A stretch of 64,000 nucleotides of DNA from Actinomadura nitritigenes (GCF_017573545.1 NZ_JAGEOK010000014.1:62001-126000); one strand, 5' to 3'. Shown: positions 1-8,181, numbered from the stretch's first letter. Notes: generated by a model not told the origin, from the letters alone. Made by a program: numbers and translations.

Positions 1-373
1 GCGCCTGGAGAAGTGCGAACCGGGCCGTGGCGTCACGCGTTTCGGGGCCGCCGTCGCTGACGATCGCCAGCGCCGCGACCTGCTCGTCCCACTCGCTCAG
101 CACACCGATTGCCGCCGTCGCGCGCTTGGCCGCCACCGCGGTGTTGCGTACCGCGAGGACGATGGGGCGTCCCTTGGCGCGCAGCGGTGGACGGTCCAAC
201 TCCAGCAGGTGCTCCATCGAGCCCATGTCCCAAGGCGTGCGCAGCAGCGCTGCCAGCGTGGAGGTCCCGGCGCCGCCGTGCGCGCCGGCCACCACCACAT
301 CCAGGGCGCCCGGCTCTGCGGCCAAGCCCGGAGCTGGTCGGTGGTGGGTTGTTGTGGTTTGGCGGAGACTCAC
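1..373 (-). CDS. Partial ParA/MinD-like P-loop protein of Element A
   Basis: The frame is open from a GTG at 373 to the left window edge, so the C-terminus is missing. It reads VVVAGAHGGAGTSTLAALL near residue 30, which resembles the deviant Walker A loop of ParA/MinD ATPases. The signature lysine is not evident (GGAGTST). It is followed by a segment rich in short beta-strand-like stretches (PIVLAVRNTAVAAK, VAALAIVSDGG). Third codon positions are almost all G/C. A GGGGG run lies about 7 bases before the GTG, and an in-frame TAG just upstream limits the start. Such proteins occur in actinobacterial conjugative elements beside the wall hydrolase; the function is unknown. It is divergent from the HTH gene at 560. 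Confidence 0.55.
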   Translation of the reverse strand, partial: MSLRQTTTTHHRPAPGLAAEPGALDVVVAGAHGGAGTSTLAALLRTPWDMGSMEHLLELDRPPLRAKGRPIVLAVRNTAVAAKRATAAIGVLSEWDEQVAALAIVSDGGPETRDATARFALLQA

Positions 374-559
374 CCGCTACCCCCGAATCGTTGCTGTGAG
401 TTGATCGAGCATCACCGTACGTGGCAACATTATGGAGCGCAAGCATCGTCAAACACTTTCTTTGGAACCCAACACGATTCACAGCGTGCTTCCGCGGCAC
501 CGCATCCGCGACACTTGAAGGGACCATCGCACGTGACCGCAACCCCAGGAGCCCCAGCG

Positions 560-853
560 ATGACCGACACGCCCGGCCGCGACCCCGACGTGCTCACCAC
601 CGCCGAACTCGCGACCAAACTCGGCCTGTCGCCCCAGACCGTCCGCCGGATGGCCAACGCCGGGCAGATCCCCGCGCTCAAGACCGGCAAGGACTTCCGC
701 TACTCCTGGGAAGCGGTGCGAGAGGTGCTGCGGCAGCCCCACCACCAAGGGGACGCCGCCGATGACGAACAGACCGACCAACCTGCCCAGCCCACACGGA
801 GGGGAGCCGGATACCGCGCCCAACGCCGCGCCCGCACCGGCGCCCAGGACTAA
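560..853 (+). CDS. MerR/excisionase-type helix-turn-helix protein (Element A)
   Basis: A 97-residue protein. Residues 10-55 contain LTTAELATKLGLSPQTVRR followed by MANAGQIPALKTGKDFRYS, the winged HTH pattern of MerR/excisionase (HTH_17) proteins that bend DNA at attachment or origin sites. The C-terminal third is charged and disordered. The ATG at 560 is chosen because AGGAG sits 8 bases upstream; a GTG at 533 is in frame and also has a purine-rich leader. It lies just before the wall-hydrolase gene and is probably co-transcribed with it. A role as transcriptional regulator or recombination directionality factor is inferred. Confidence 0.65.
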   Translation: MTDTPGRDPDVLTTAELATKLGLSPQTVRRMANAGQIPALKTGKDFRYSWEAVREVLRQPHHQGDAADDEQTDQPAQPTRRGAGYRAQRRARTGAQD

Positions 854-880
854 CCTCCCGGACCCAAGGCGGCCCATCCG

Positions 881-1858
881 TTGAAGGCCGCCGCCACCGC
901 ATGCGCCGCCGTCCTGGCGCTCCCGCTCGGTCTCGTCCTACTCCTGGCCGGACAACAGGATCCGGCCGTCGGCGCCGGGCCAGCGGGGGCGCCTACCCGG
1001 CTCGCCCGCGCCGACATCCCGCCCGCCTACCTGCGCTGGTACCTCGACGCCGCCCTAACCTGCCCGGGCCTGGGCTGGAACGTCCTGGCCGCGGTCGGCA
1101 AGATCGAGTCCGACCACGGCCGCTCCACCGCACCCGGCGTCAAGACCGGGGAGAACAGCGCAGGCGCTGCCGGCCCCATGCAGTTCCTCGCCGGCACCTG
1201 GGCGACCTACGGCGTCGACGGCGACCACGACGGACACACCGACCGCTACAACCCCGCCGACGCCATCTACGGCGCCGCCCACTACCTGTGCGCCAACCAC
1301 GCCGGCCAAGGCGGACGGCACCTCTACCAAGCGATCTGGCAGTACAACCACGCCGACTGGTACGTCCACAAAGTCCTCACCCAAGCCGCCGCCTACGCCA
1401 CCCCCACACCCACCGCCAGCGGACACGGCGCCATCGCGGTCCGCGCCGCGCTGCACTGGCTCGGCACCCCCTACTCCTGGGGCGGCGGCGGACTGGCAGG
1501 TCCGAGCTACGGCATCGCTCAAGGCGCCGGCACCAAAGGTTTCGACTGCTCCGGCCTCACCCAATACGCCTGGGCCAAAGCCGGCATCCAGTTACCCCGC
1601 GTCGCGGCCGCCCAATACACCGCTGGACCGCACATCCCCCGCACCCAACTGCGCCCGGGTGACCTGCTGTTCTTCGCCACCGACACCCGCAACCCGGCGA
1701 CGATCCACCACGTCGGCCTCTACTACGGCCGGGGGCAGATGATCCACGCCCCGCAGACCGGCGACGTCGTACGCATCTCCCAATTCACCGGCAACCCCTA
1801 CCGCGAGCGCCAGTACATCGGCGCCACGCGCCCGAGCACTCCCCACATCACAGCCTGA
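881..1858 (+). CDS. Bifunctional peptidoglycan hydrolase: lytic transglycosylase plus NlpC/P60 endopeptidase
   Basis: A 325-residue exported enzyme. An N-terminal hydrophobic segment (residues 5-25) is a signal peptide or anchor. Residues 45-165 match a soluble lytic transglycosylase fold: catalytic Glu in AAVGKIESDHG, then GPMQFLAGTWATYG and a final Tyr in YNPADAIYGAAHYLC. Residues 185-320 are NlpC/P60, with the nucleophile in FDCSGLTQYAWAK, His in IHHVGLYYG and a downstream polar residue. It probably opens local holes in the wall for DNA transfer, as homologues in Gram-positive conjugative elements do. The start is a TTG with AAGGCGG upstream, 28 bases after the HTH gene. Confidence 0.85.
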   Translation: MKAAATACAAVLALPLGLVLLLAGQQDPAVGAGPAGAPTRLARADIPPAYLRWYLDAALTCPGLGWNVLAAVGKIESDHGRSTAPGVKTGENSAGAAGPMQFLAGTWATYGVDGDHDGHTDRYNPADAIYGAAHYLCANHAGQGGRHLYQAIWQYNHADWYVHKVLTQAAAYATPTPTASGHGAIAVRAALHWLGTPYSWGGGGLAGPSYGIAQGAGTKGFDCSGLTQYAWAKAGIQLPRVAAAQYTAGPHIPRTQLRPGDLLFFATDTRNPATIHHVGLYYGRGQMIHAPQTGDVVRISQFTGNPYRERQYIGATRPSTPHITA

Positions 1859-2003
1859 TCAACAAACGCCGCCACGTCCTCGACAGGACCCCGTCTACCT
1901 CACCCGCTACAACGCACCCCTCGCCGACGTCACGCTCAACGCAGACACTCTCCTCTTCGACCAGGACGACGGCACCCGTGACACCGGCTGGTGCTTCACC
2001 TAA
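1857..2003 (+). pseudogene. Possible gene remnant without a start codon
   Basis: Directly after the wall-hydrolase stop, an open frame ends at TAA 2001-2003 with natural-looking protein sequence (VYLTRYNAPLADVTLNAD, then FDQDDGTRDTGW). No ATG, GTG or TTG precedes it in frame within the intergenic space. It may be the tail of a deleted gene or chance; no family was recognised. Confidence 0.22.
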
Positions 2004-2046
2004 CCGATCCGCAGCCAACACGAACCCGACAACACGGAGGCTCTCC

Positions 2047-2259
2047 ATGCAGCCCATGAAGTACACCGACCTGGCCGACCTGCCCACCGTCGTGGACATC
2101 ACCACCGCCGCCCGAGCCCTCGGTCTCTCCCGCACCTACGCCTACCACCTCGCCAAACACGACCAGTTCCCCTGCAAGGTCATCCGTATCGGCATCTCCT
2201 ACCGCGTCCCGGTGGCAGCGCTTCTAGACCTCCTCGACTACGAGCCAGAACCCGGCTGA
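2047..2259 (+). CDS. Excisionase-like HTH protein of Element A
   Basis: A 70-residue protein with a single winged HTH: VDITTAARALGLSRTYAYH then a basic wing ending in ISYRVPVAALLDLL. This is the standard shape of actinobacterial Xis/MerR-like directionality factors encoded before an integrase. A GGAGG 6 bases upstream supports ATG 2047; a second ATG (2056) would remove three residues. It lies 263 bases before the integrase gene in the same direction, consistent with control of excision of Element A. Confidence 0.7.
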   Translation: MQPMKYTDLADLPTVVDITTAARALGLSRTYAYHLAKHDQFPCKVIRIGISYRVPVAALLDLLDYEPEPG

Positions 2260-2522
2260 CGGACCTGCCTTCGCCACCAGCGTGACTCTGACGGCCGGGG
2301 TGTAGCGATAGCCGCAGCCTCACCACCCCGGCCGTCGGCTGGCAGGACGAGGAAGAGCAAAGACGCTGGTCAACACAGATACTCGATGCCCGCGCAACCG
2401 AGCTTCGACAATTAAAAGCGCCATACAACGTACTCAAGTCCTTCAGTTGACGAGCTGATGCCGACCATGTTAACACTGAACGCGCAAGTGCGATCACACA
2501 GAGTCACAAAGGTGGTGATGTC
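2260..2522. promoter_or_regulatory. Intergenic leader between xis-like gene and integrase
   Basis: 263 bases with no convincing reading frame. The stretch 2370-2510 is relatively AT-rich for this genome and probably contains the integrase promoter. A GGTGGTG purine run lies shortly before the GTG start at 2523. No operator was recognised. Confidence 0.3.
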
Positions 2523-4085
2523 GTGAAGGGGGCCGTTTTCAAACGATGCCGCTGCACGAACCCCAAAACCGGCAAGCGGTACGACACCAACTGTCCCGAG
2601 ATCAAGAAGAAGGGCCACGGCACCTGGTGGTTCCGCTACGAGGCGCCCGCGTCGGTCGATGGGAAGCGGCGCAGGCCCCGCGTCGGGCCGTTCAAGAGGA
2701 AGGAGGACGCCGAGGAGGAGCTCATCAAGGAACTTGCGAAGATCGGGCTAGACGGCCAAGCGTCAGACCGTCAGATGACCGTCGCTCAGTGGCTCGATCG
2801 ATGGCTGGCCGGCAAGGTCGACCTGAAGAGCTCCACTCTCGCGAGCTACCGGGAGGCGGTCGAGCTCTACCACAAACCAGCGCTCGGCCACCTGCGGCTG
2901 GTGGACCTTCGAGCCCATCACGCGAGCGAGCTGTACGCGGAGATGATGAAGATCAACCGGCCGGAGTTCGCGGGCGAGAAGTGCAGCGAGATGATGCGCC
3001 GCCTCATCGACGCCCGAGCTGACTCGTCGAAGCGGACCGGACCTGCGGGCGAGAGGCTGAAGAAGCACACAAGGCCCGTGTCACCCGCGCGGATCAAGCG
3101 CGTCCATGCGGTGCTCAGTTCCGCAATGGGCTCTGCGGCCAAGAAGAAGTATCTGCCGCACAACCCTGTCGAGCACGTCGAACTCCCCCGCGTGCCCAGG
3201 CGCAAGCCTCTCGTCTGGACAGCCGCGCGTATCGCTCGGTGGGAGCAGACGAGAAAGGCCCCCGCGGCGGTCATGGTCTGGACCCCGGAGCAGACCGGGG
3301 CCTTCCTCGATTACATCTACGAGTCGGAACGTCTGTACGCGATGTTCCACCTCGTCGCCCTGCGAGGGCTCCGCCGAGCAGAGGTCGCCGGACTCCCCTG
3401 GAGTGATGTCGATCTGGACGCAGGCATCCTCGCGGTCCGCGAAACGCGGCCCGACGACGACCTGGAGGTGGACGACACCAAGTCCGAAGCCGGCGACCGG
3501 ACCATCACCCTCGACTCCACGACCGTCGACATCCTCCGCTCCTGGCGCACTCACCAGCGCTCGGAAAGGCTCGCCGCCGGACCAGCATGGGTCGACTCCG
3601 CGCTGGTCTTCACACGTCCGGACGGATCCCCGCTCCGGCCCGAGTGGATCTCCCAGCGCCTCGACCTGCTGCTCAAGCAGTACGAGGCCATCAGGCGACG
3701 GTATGCCGAGGATGGATGGGACCTGTCCCGCATCGCCAGGCAGCACCGCGTCAGCGAGGCGAAAGCCCGAGCAGCCATCGAAGGCGGTCCTCTGCCGCCC
3801 ATCCGGCTCCACGACCTCCGGCACGGGGCGGCGACGCTGTCTCTCACCGCCGGGGTCGACATGAAGGTGGTGAGCGAGACGCTCGGGCACGCCCGGTCGG
3901 CGTTCACCGCCGACGTCTACGCCTCGGTGGTCCCGCAGGTCTTCAAGGCCGCCGCCGAGGCGTCAGCCGCGGTGGTCCCCCGCCGCTTCGGCCCCCCATC
4001 GGCCCCCCAAAGCAAAACCAGCGGCCCGCTCGACGCTCGTCACATCGAGAGAACCGCTGGTAGTGGCGGAGGATCGGGGATTTGA
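2523..4085 (+). CDS. int: Tyrosine site-specific integrase of Element A
   Basis: A 520-residue tyrosine recombinase. Residues 5-75 are a cysteine-containing arm-binding region, 85-205 the core-binding SAM-like domain, and 255-475 the catalytic domain. Catalytic residues are Arg284 (RGLRRAE), Lys320, His430/Arg433 (LHDLRHG), His456 (LGHAR) and nucleophile Tyr466. Between strand and helix (about 385-425) there is an extra segment containing LSRIARQHRVSEAKARAAI that looks like a helix-turn-helix. The last seven codons are Gly/Ser-rich because they are read through the 3' end of tRNA-Ser (4064-4085), where the stop codon lies. It should catalyse integration and excision at that tRNA. Confidence 0.92.
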   Translation: MKGAVFKRCRCTNPKTGKRYDTNCPEIKKKGHGTWWFRYEAPASVDGKRRRPRVGPFKRKEDAEEELIKELAKIGLDGQASDRQMTVAQWLDRWLAGKVDLKSSTLASYREAVELYHKPALGHLRLVDLRAHHASELYAEMMKINRPEFAGEKCSEMMRRLIDARADSSKRTGPAGERLKKHTRPVSPARIKRVHAVLSSAMGSAAKKKYLPHNPVEHVELPRVPRRKPLVWTAARIARWEQTRKAPAAVMVWTPEQTGAFLDYIYESERLYAMFHLVALRGLRRAEVAGLPWSDVDLDAGILAVRETRPDDDLEVDDTKSEAGDRTITLDSTTVDILRSWRTHQRSERLAAGPAWVDSALVFTRPDGSPLRPEWISQRLDLLLKQYEAIRRRYAEDGWDLSRIARQHRVSEAKARAAIEGGPLPPIRLHDLRHGAATLSLTAGVDMKVVSETLGHARSAFTADVYASVVPQVFKAAAEASAAVVPRRFGPPSAPQSKTSGPLDARHIERTAGSGGGSGI

Positions 4086-4156
4086 ACCCCGGATGGGCGG
4101 TAAACCCAAACCGCATTAGCAGTGCGGCGCCATAGACCGGACTAGGCGAATCCTCC
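4064..4156 (-). tRNA. tRNA-Ser(GCT), integration target of Element A
   Basis: Read on the minus strand, the 5' end GGAGGATTCG at 4156 pairs with the 3' acceptor end at 4067-4074. The anticodon loop contains CTGCTAA with anticodon GCT, and there is a long class II variable arm as in tRNA-Ser. A GGGGTTCAAATCCCC T arm is followed by an encoded CCA (4064-4066). The 3' 22 bases are shared with the end of the Element A integrase gene, which marks the crossover region. Confidence 0.95.
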
Positions 4157-4308
4157 AGGAGCCATCAGGCTCAGGACAGGTTACCGGTTCAGCGCAGCAA
4201 CCGGCAAAGTCTGGCCTGTGGCACTGAAGCATAGTGCGAACACGCCCTCCGGGCGACGAGGTCGCCGGACGATTCGCTCCCGGGGCCGCGGGAGCGAAGC
4301 GCCGCGGA

Positions 4309-4740
4309 TCAGCCGATGTGGAAGCCGGTGTAGCCGCAGGCCTTGCCGAGGTCCTCGCCGTGCTGCTGCATCTGCGTGAAGTTGGGCGTGCCGCCGGACA
4401 GGTTGCCGGAGCTGAGCTTGCGGAGCGTGGCGGCGGTCTCGTCGAGGTCGCCGGCGAACGCGGTGGCGGCGGTCTCGACATCGCCGCCGGCGTTCTGGCC
4501 CTCGCTGCGGATCTTGGCGGCCGCGTCGGAGAACGTCTGGGCCGTCGACTCGGCGCCGCCGGAGCCGGTGGCCGAGCCGCCGCTCGAGGCGACGCTCTTC
4601 AACTCGGTCTCGATGTTCTTGCAGGCGGTCTTCTTCTTGCCGCCGCCGGTGATGGAATCCACCGGACCGCAGGCCGTGGAGCCGATCAGCAGGCCACCGA
4701 TGGCCAGGGCGCCGACGAGCTTGGCGGCAGACATGCGCAT
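4309..4740 (-). CDS. Small secreted lipoprotein of unknown function
   Basis: A 143-residue protein. The N-terminus has a basic start, a hydrophobic core and the lipobox LIGSTAC, so it should be lipidated and held on the outer face of the membrane after processing. The mature part is Gly/Ser/Ala-rich (GGSATGSGGAEST) with predicted helices around DVETAATAFAGDLDETAATLRKL and three further cysteines. AAGGAG upstream supports ATG 4740. It is the only gene on the chromosomal segment between the two tRNA target sites. No family recognised. Confidence 0.75.
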   Translation of the reverse strand: MRMSAAKLVGALAIGGLLIGSTACGPVDSITGGGKKKTACKNIETELKSVASSGGSATGSGGAESTAQTFSDAAAKIRSEGQNAGGDVETAATAFAGDLDETAATLRKLSSGNLSGGTPNFTQMQQHGEDLGKACGYTGFHIG

Positions 4741-4933
4741 GAACTTTCTCCTTCAGGGGGGTTTGGGACTTCGGGACGAGGGTAAACCGCGCTGGCCACA
4801 TCCGTCTCGAATACCCCTTTGGCGTTATTCCGCCACAGACGGTTCCGTGACCCAGCTCACACTGCCCTCGGCGCCTCTTCGGCCGCCGATTCGCCGTCCG
4901 GTGCCGGGAGCCGGTACAGTTGGGTCCGAACGG

Positions 4934-5006
4934 GCACCCGTAGCTCAATGGATAGAGCATCTGACTACGGATCAGAAGGTTAGGGGTTCGAATCCCTTCG
5001 GGTGCG
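4934..5006 (+). tRNA. tRNA-Arg(ACG), integration target of Element B
   Basis: Cloverleaf: acceptor GCACCCG (4934-4940) pairs with CGGGTGC (4999-5005). The D loop contains AATGGATAG, the anticodon stem-loop is TCTGA-CTACGGA-TCAGA with anticodon ACG, and the T arm is GGGGTTCGAATCCC. CCA is not exactly encoded. This is the intact copy; its 3' half from 4965 is repeated at 18385, where the other end of Element B lies, so integration left the tRNA functional. Confidence 0.97.
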
Positions 5007-5044
5007 CCCAGGTCAGAGGCCCTTCGCGATCACCGCGAGGGGCC
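4965..5044. repeat. attL of Element B (80-bp exact direct repeat, copy 1)
   Basis: Bases 4965-5044 are identical to 18385-18464 at an offset of 13,420. The repeat starts in the anticodon loop of tRNA-Arg, covers its 3' half and runs 38 bases past it through a GC-rich hairpin (around 5017-5046) that should act as the tRNA terminator. The bases just outside the repeat differ. The two copies define the insertion as 13,420 bp. Confidence 0.97.
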
Positions 5045-5048
5045 CCTT

Positions 5049-5076
5049 TGCTAACGGCCTTGCTAACAGCGTGGCT
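5049..5076 (+). repeat. Arm-type repeat next to attL
   Basis: The tandem motif GCTAACGG-N4-GCTAACAGCG begins 5 bases inside the element from the attL core and recurs, with the same spacing and orientation, at 18269-18291 near attR. Directly repeated short motifs flanking an attP core are the expected form of integrase arm-binding sites. That role is inferred from position only. Confidence 0.6.
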
Positions 5077-5084
5077 CCCAGGGA

Positions 5085-6338
5085 CTACGCCGCGCCCTCC
5101 ACTTGCTGAGCGAAGATCGCGGCTGCCTCCACGAGCTGCTCGCTGATCACGTGCGCGTAGACCCGCAGCGTGATGGACGGGTCGGCGTGGCCGAGGCGGG
5201 CCGCCACCACATGGACGGGAACGCCCGCCAGAAGCAGCGTCGTCGCGTGGATGTGCCGGAGGTCGTGAAGCCGCGCGTGGGGCAGCGGCTCAGCCGGAAG
5301 CATCCCGTCCTTCGGCTCGTTGTGCGCCTTGATCAGGGTCGTCATCAGGGACGTTGCCGTGTCCGGGTGGATCGGCTCGCCCCATCCAGTGGCGAACACG
5401 AAATCGTCCGTGACCTTGTCCGCACCCTTCCACGCCTCACCGACCTTGAGCTTGTCGGCGGCCTGGCGCTTGCGGTGCGCCTTGAGGACATCGACCGTGC
5501 CAGGGTCGATGCTGACGACGCGAGACCGGCCGCTCTTGGTCGTCCCCTCGATGCGTTCGCCGGCGATGAAGGCAGCCGAGCCCTTGATGTGGATCGAGGC
5601 GCCGTCAAGGTCGACGTCTCGCCACCGCAGATTGAGCAGCTCACCGCGCCGAGCCCCGGTGTAGGCGGCCAGGTGGAAGAACGCGGCCAGCCGATGCCGT
5701 CCAGCGACCTTGAGGAAGGCGCGCAGCTCAGCCGCCGTCCAGACCTTGCCAGGCTCTGGACGCCGCATCCTGGGCCGCTTCGCCCGCTCGACCGGGTTGG
5801 ACGGAATGAGCTGGTCGACGAGGACGGCGTCACCGAACGCCTTGCGGAGCACCGCGTGCACGTAGGAAACGGTTCGGGGCGACAGACCGGCCCCCCTTCG
5901 GCCCCCCGTGGTGATGAGGTCGCGGTAGAGCTTGGTGATCTGGCCGGGCCGGACGGCTTGGAGGCGCAGGCCGCCGATGTTGGGCTTGACGTGGCGATCG
6001 ATGAGGTGGCGGTAGTCCGCGAGGGTCTTGGGCTTGACCTCGACCGCATGGGCTTCAAGCCACTCGTCGAGGTAATCGGCCACGGTGACGGCGTTGCGGT
6101 CGATGTACTCGCCGCGCCGTGCCCTGACGCGTGCCTCGTCGCGGGCTTCTTTGGCGGCGGCCTCGGTGGGAAAGCCGCCGACCCACTTGGGCTTGGAGAT
6201 GCCTGTCTCCGGATCCGTGACGCGGATGACGTAGGACCAGGTTCTTCCGCGCTTCATGATCCCGTCGCGGAGCTTGGGCTTGTTCCTGCCGGGCCTGCGC
6301 GGCTCTTCCGGGTTGGCGAGAGCGGTCTTGGTCATCAT
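5085..6338 (-). CDS. int: Tyrosine integrase of Element B
   Basis: A 417-residue recombinase. Residues 25-75 are an AP2-like arm-binding domain (GRTWSYVIRVTDPETG), 85-185 the core-binding domain and 205-400 the catalytic domain. Active-site residues: Arg230 (AAYTGARRGE), Lys268 (GTTKSGRSR), His358/Arg361 (RLHDLRHIH), His384 (LGHAD) and Tyr394. The start ATG at 6338 overlaps the stop of xis (ATGA), with GAGG just upstream, so the two are translationally coupled. The stop at 5085 lies 41 bases from the attL core. It should insert the element into the 3' half of tRNA-Arg(ACG). Confidence 0.95.
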   Translation of the reverse strand: MMTKTALANPEEPRRPGRNKPKLRDGIMKRGRTWSYVIRVTDPETGISKPKWVGGFPTEAAAKEARDEARVRARRGEYIDRNAVTVADYLDEWLEAHAVEVKPKTLADYRHLIDRHVKPNIGGLRLQAVRPGQITKLYRDLITTGGRRGAGLSPRTVSYVHAVLRKAFGDAVLVDQLIPSNPVERAKRPRMRRPEPGKVWTAAELRAFLKVAGRHRLAAFFHLAAYTGARRGELLNLRWRDVDLDGASIHIKGSAAFIAGERIEGTTKSGRSRVVSIDPGTVDVLKAHRKRQAADKLKVGEAWKGADKVTDDFVFATGWGEPIHPDTATSLMTTLIKAHNEPKDGMLPAEPLPHARLHDLRHIHATTLLLAGVPVHVVAARLGHADPSITLRVYAHVISEQLVEAAAIFAQQVEGAA

Positions 6339-6514
6339 GCAGCCTCTTTCATCAGAGTCTCGATGTAGGCGTTGAGAGCGTTGAGAGGAATGCGGCGAGA
6401 GCCGTCGATGCGGATGGAGCGGATCGCGCCAGAGGCGAGCAGCTCGTAGAGCTTGCTGCGCGAGATCGAGAGCGCTTTGGCGGCCTCCGGGACGGTCAGC
6501 AGGAGCTTGGACAC
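6335..6514 (-). CDS. xis: Excisionase of Element B
   Basis: A 59-residue protein. It is almost entirely one MerR-like winged HTH: LLTVPEAAKALSISRSKLYE then a wing RSIRIDGSRRIPLNALNAYI. It starts with GTG at 6514, preceded by GGAG 8 bases upstream. Its start overlaps the end of rep by 19 bases and its stop overlaps the int start by 4, forming a compact rep-xis-int operon. It should bend the att sites and bias the integrase towards excision. Confidence 0.85.
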   Translation of the reverse strand: MSKLLLTVPEAAKALSISRSKLYELLASGAIRSIRIDGSRRIPLNALNAYIETLMKEAA

Positions 6515-7914
6515 GCGGAACTCCGTTCATCGGTGACGAGAGCTGGCAGCGGCTTGCCAGTGAGGGCAGCGGTGAGGAGTGCTTCGCCGGGCGTCATGCC
6601 TTGCCCGAGGTAGCGCCAGTGGGCGACGACGAGGACCTGGTCGTCGTCGAAGGGGAGGCGCCCGGTGGTGATCTCGTCGTGTTCGCGCTGGTTGTGCTCG
6701 ATACGAGCCGCGCGGAGGCGCCCGAGGGTGGTCGAGTAGCGGCGGGATTTGGTGGAGAAGTGGCCGCGGAAGCCGAGCATGTGAGCCCACTCGGCCAGCC
6801 GCAGCCCCGCGTACTCCTCCAGGGCACTCAAGCGGAGGCATTCGGCGATGAGCCGCCGGGCGTGTGCCGAGACGGGTAGGTCGGCGAGGTCGTCGGTTGC
6901 CCGCACTCGGCGGTCGAGGGTGCCGACGCATTCGGCGGCTTTGGTGGCGTACTTGGCGATGTAGCCCGCCACGGCGTTATCGGTCAGGTCCCCGGTGGTG
7001 GTGATCGGCCGGACGTCGACCTGGGAGCCCCACGCGTGCGTCATGGCCGGGACGTCGCCCGCCGCTGGAGTCGACACCCGAACCGCGCTCGCCGAGTGGT
7101 CGACGGCCGCCTTGAGGAGCTCGTGTGTCGCCCAGGCGGGCGGGGCCGTGTCGGGGCCGCCGGGTCCGTCGAGGCGGATGACGGCGTGAAAGTGCACCAG
7201 TCCGCGCCGCTGGTATTCGGCGACCTTGGCGAAGGAGACGGTGAGCACCTCGCGCAGTTCGCGGACGAGCAGGCCCGCCGACCGGGCGACGTACCGGCGG
7301 AAGGCCAGGGTGAACCGTCGCCATAGTTCGGGTGCGTGTGCGTTCCAGAGCACGGCGCCGGTGTAGTCGAAGCAGTCGGGGCAGATGGGTTGCCCGAGTC
7401 GAGGGTCATCGGCGGAGTGCCGGACGGTGCACGACACCGGCCGCCCATGCTGGCAGCTCCCGCCGTTGCGTCGGGGATGGCAGGACACGACGGCGCCGCC
7501 GGCCCCGGTGCGGCGGGAGTGCACCGGCCCGAACGAGGGCGCGGTGAGGGTGACGCACGCCGCCGGATGCTGGGTGACCGTGTCCGGGACGCCTTTGCCG
7601 CCGACCAGGCCGGCGCGGACGAGTTGGTAGGTGTCGGCGCGGTAGATCTCGGCGCAGGCCGGGCAGCGCGACGCACGTCGAGTCTTGCACGCCACCCGCA
7701 ACGCTCCGCCCGGTTCACGTGCGGTCGAGTAGCGGTGCAGGACGGCGCCGGTCGTGGGGTCGATGTGGTCGACGCCACCGCGTAGGTGGATGGGTTGGGC
7801 GCATCCGCCCGTGGTGTGGGCGCGGTGTGCCCAGGCGCGGAAGTCGGGCCGGTTGAAGCGTTCGGCCATGTCGCGCGCGGCGATCGTGGAGACGTGTGGA
7901 GCGGCGTGCGGCAC
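6496..7914 (-). CDS. repSA: RepSA-family rolling-circle replication initiator
   Basis: A 472-residue initiator. Residues 75-185 carry two cysteine pairs (CPAC at about 84-87, CPDC at about 178-181) likely to bind zinc. The HUH metal-binding motif is HFHAVIR (His241 and His243) and the nicking tyrosine motif is AGYIAKYATK (Tyr318, Tyr322). This order is that of pSAM2 RepSA and related AICE initiators, which nick the double-strand origin and start rolling-circle replication of the excised circle. The length is usual for the family. The 3' end overlaps xis. The origin is probably nearby but was not identified by sequence. Confidence 0.9.
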   Translation of the reverse strand: MPHAAPHVSTIAARDMAERFNRPDFRAWAHRAHTTGGCAQPIHLRGGVDHIDPTTGAVLHRYSTAREPGGALRVACKTRRASRCPACAEIYRADTYQLVRAGLVGGKGVPDTVTQHPAACVTLTAPSFGPVHSRRTGAGGAVVSCHPRRNGGSCQHGRPVSCTVRHSADDPRLGQPICPDCFDYTGAVLWNAHAPELWRRFTLAFRRYVARSAGLLVRELREVLTVSFAKVAEYQRRGLVHFHAVIRLDGPGGPDTAPPAWATHELLKAAVDHSASAVRVSTPAAGDVPAMTHAWGSQVDVRPITTTGDLTDNAVAGYIAKYATKAAECVGTLDRRVRATDDLADLPVSAHARRLIAECLRLSALEEYAGLRLAEWAHMLGFRGHFSTKSRRYSTTLGRLRAARIEHNQREHDEITTGRLPFDDDQVLVVAHWRYLGQGMTPGEALLTAALTGKPLPALVTDERSSACPSSC

Positions 7915-8012
7915 GATGGACGGGTCTCCTCATCCGTTCAGGCGGTTGGCGGGGATGGCCCCGGCGTGGCTGTGTGTGCTTGGCGGCTTGTGCGGCCACG
8001 CCGGGGGCGGAG

Positions 8013-8168
8013 CTAGAATGCGGTCACGAAGCGCGAGAGCGCGTCGGCCAGCAACGCCAAGCCGCTGAAGATGGCCTGGACGGCATGCGCGGCGTTGGCG
8101 GGGTGGTTGAGGGCGAACAGGGCCAGGACGAGCCAGAAGGCGGCGAAGCCGCAGCGGCGCAGGAACAT
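8013..8168 (-). CDS. Small membrane protein, Spd-like
   Basis: A 51-residue protein with a basic N-terminus (MFLRRCGFA) and one or two hydrophobic helices (residues 8-25 and 35-48). A GAGGGGG run upstream supports ATG 8168. Small membrane proteins in this position in pSAM2-like elements assist spread of DNA between mycelial compartments (Spd functions). That assignment rests on position and hydrophobicity only. Confidence 0.6.
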   Translation of the reverse strand: MFLRRCGFAAFWLVLALFALNHPANAAHAVQAIFSGLALLADALSRFVTAF

Positions 8169-8181
8169 CGAGGCATCCCCC

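Larger units (their letters stand above)
1..4085. mobile_element. Element A: right end of an integrative element at tRNA-Ser(GCT)
   Basis: The right boundary is set by a tyrosine integrase gene whose 3' end overlaps the 3' end of tRNA-Ser. This is the usual layout of tRNA-targeted actinobacterial integrative elements. Upstream lie an excisionase-like HTH gene, a transglycosylase-NlpC/P60 wall hydrolase typical of conjugative cargo, another HTH protein and a ParA-like partial gene. The left end, the second attachment site and any replication or transfer genes are outside the window, so the element class cannot be fixed. Confidence 0.75.
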
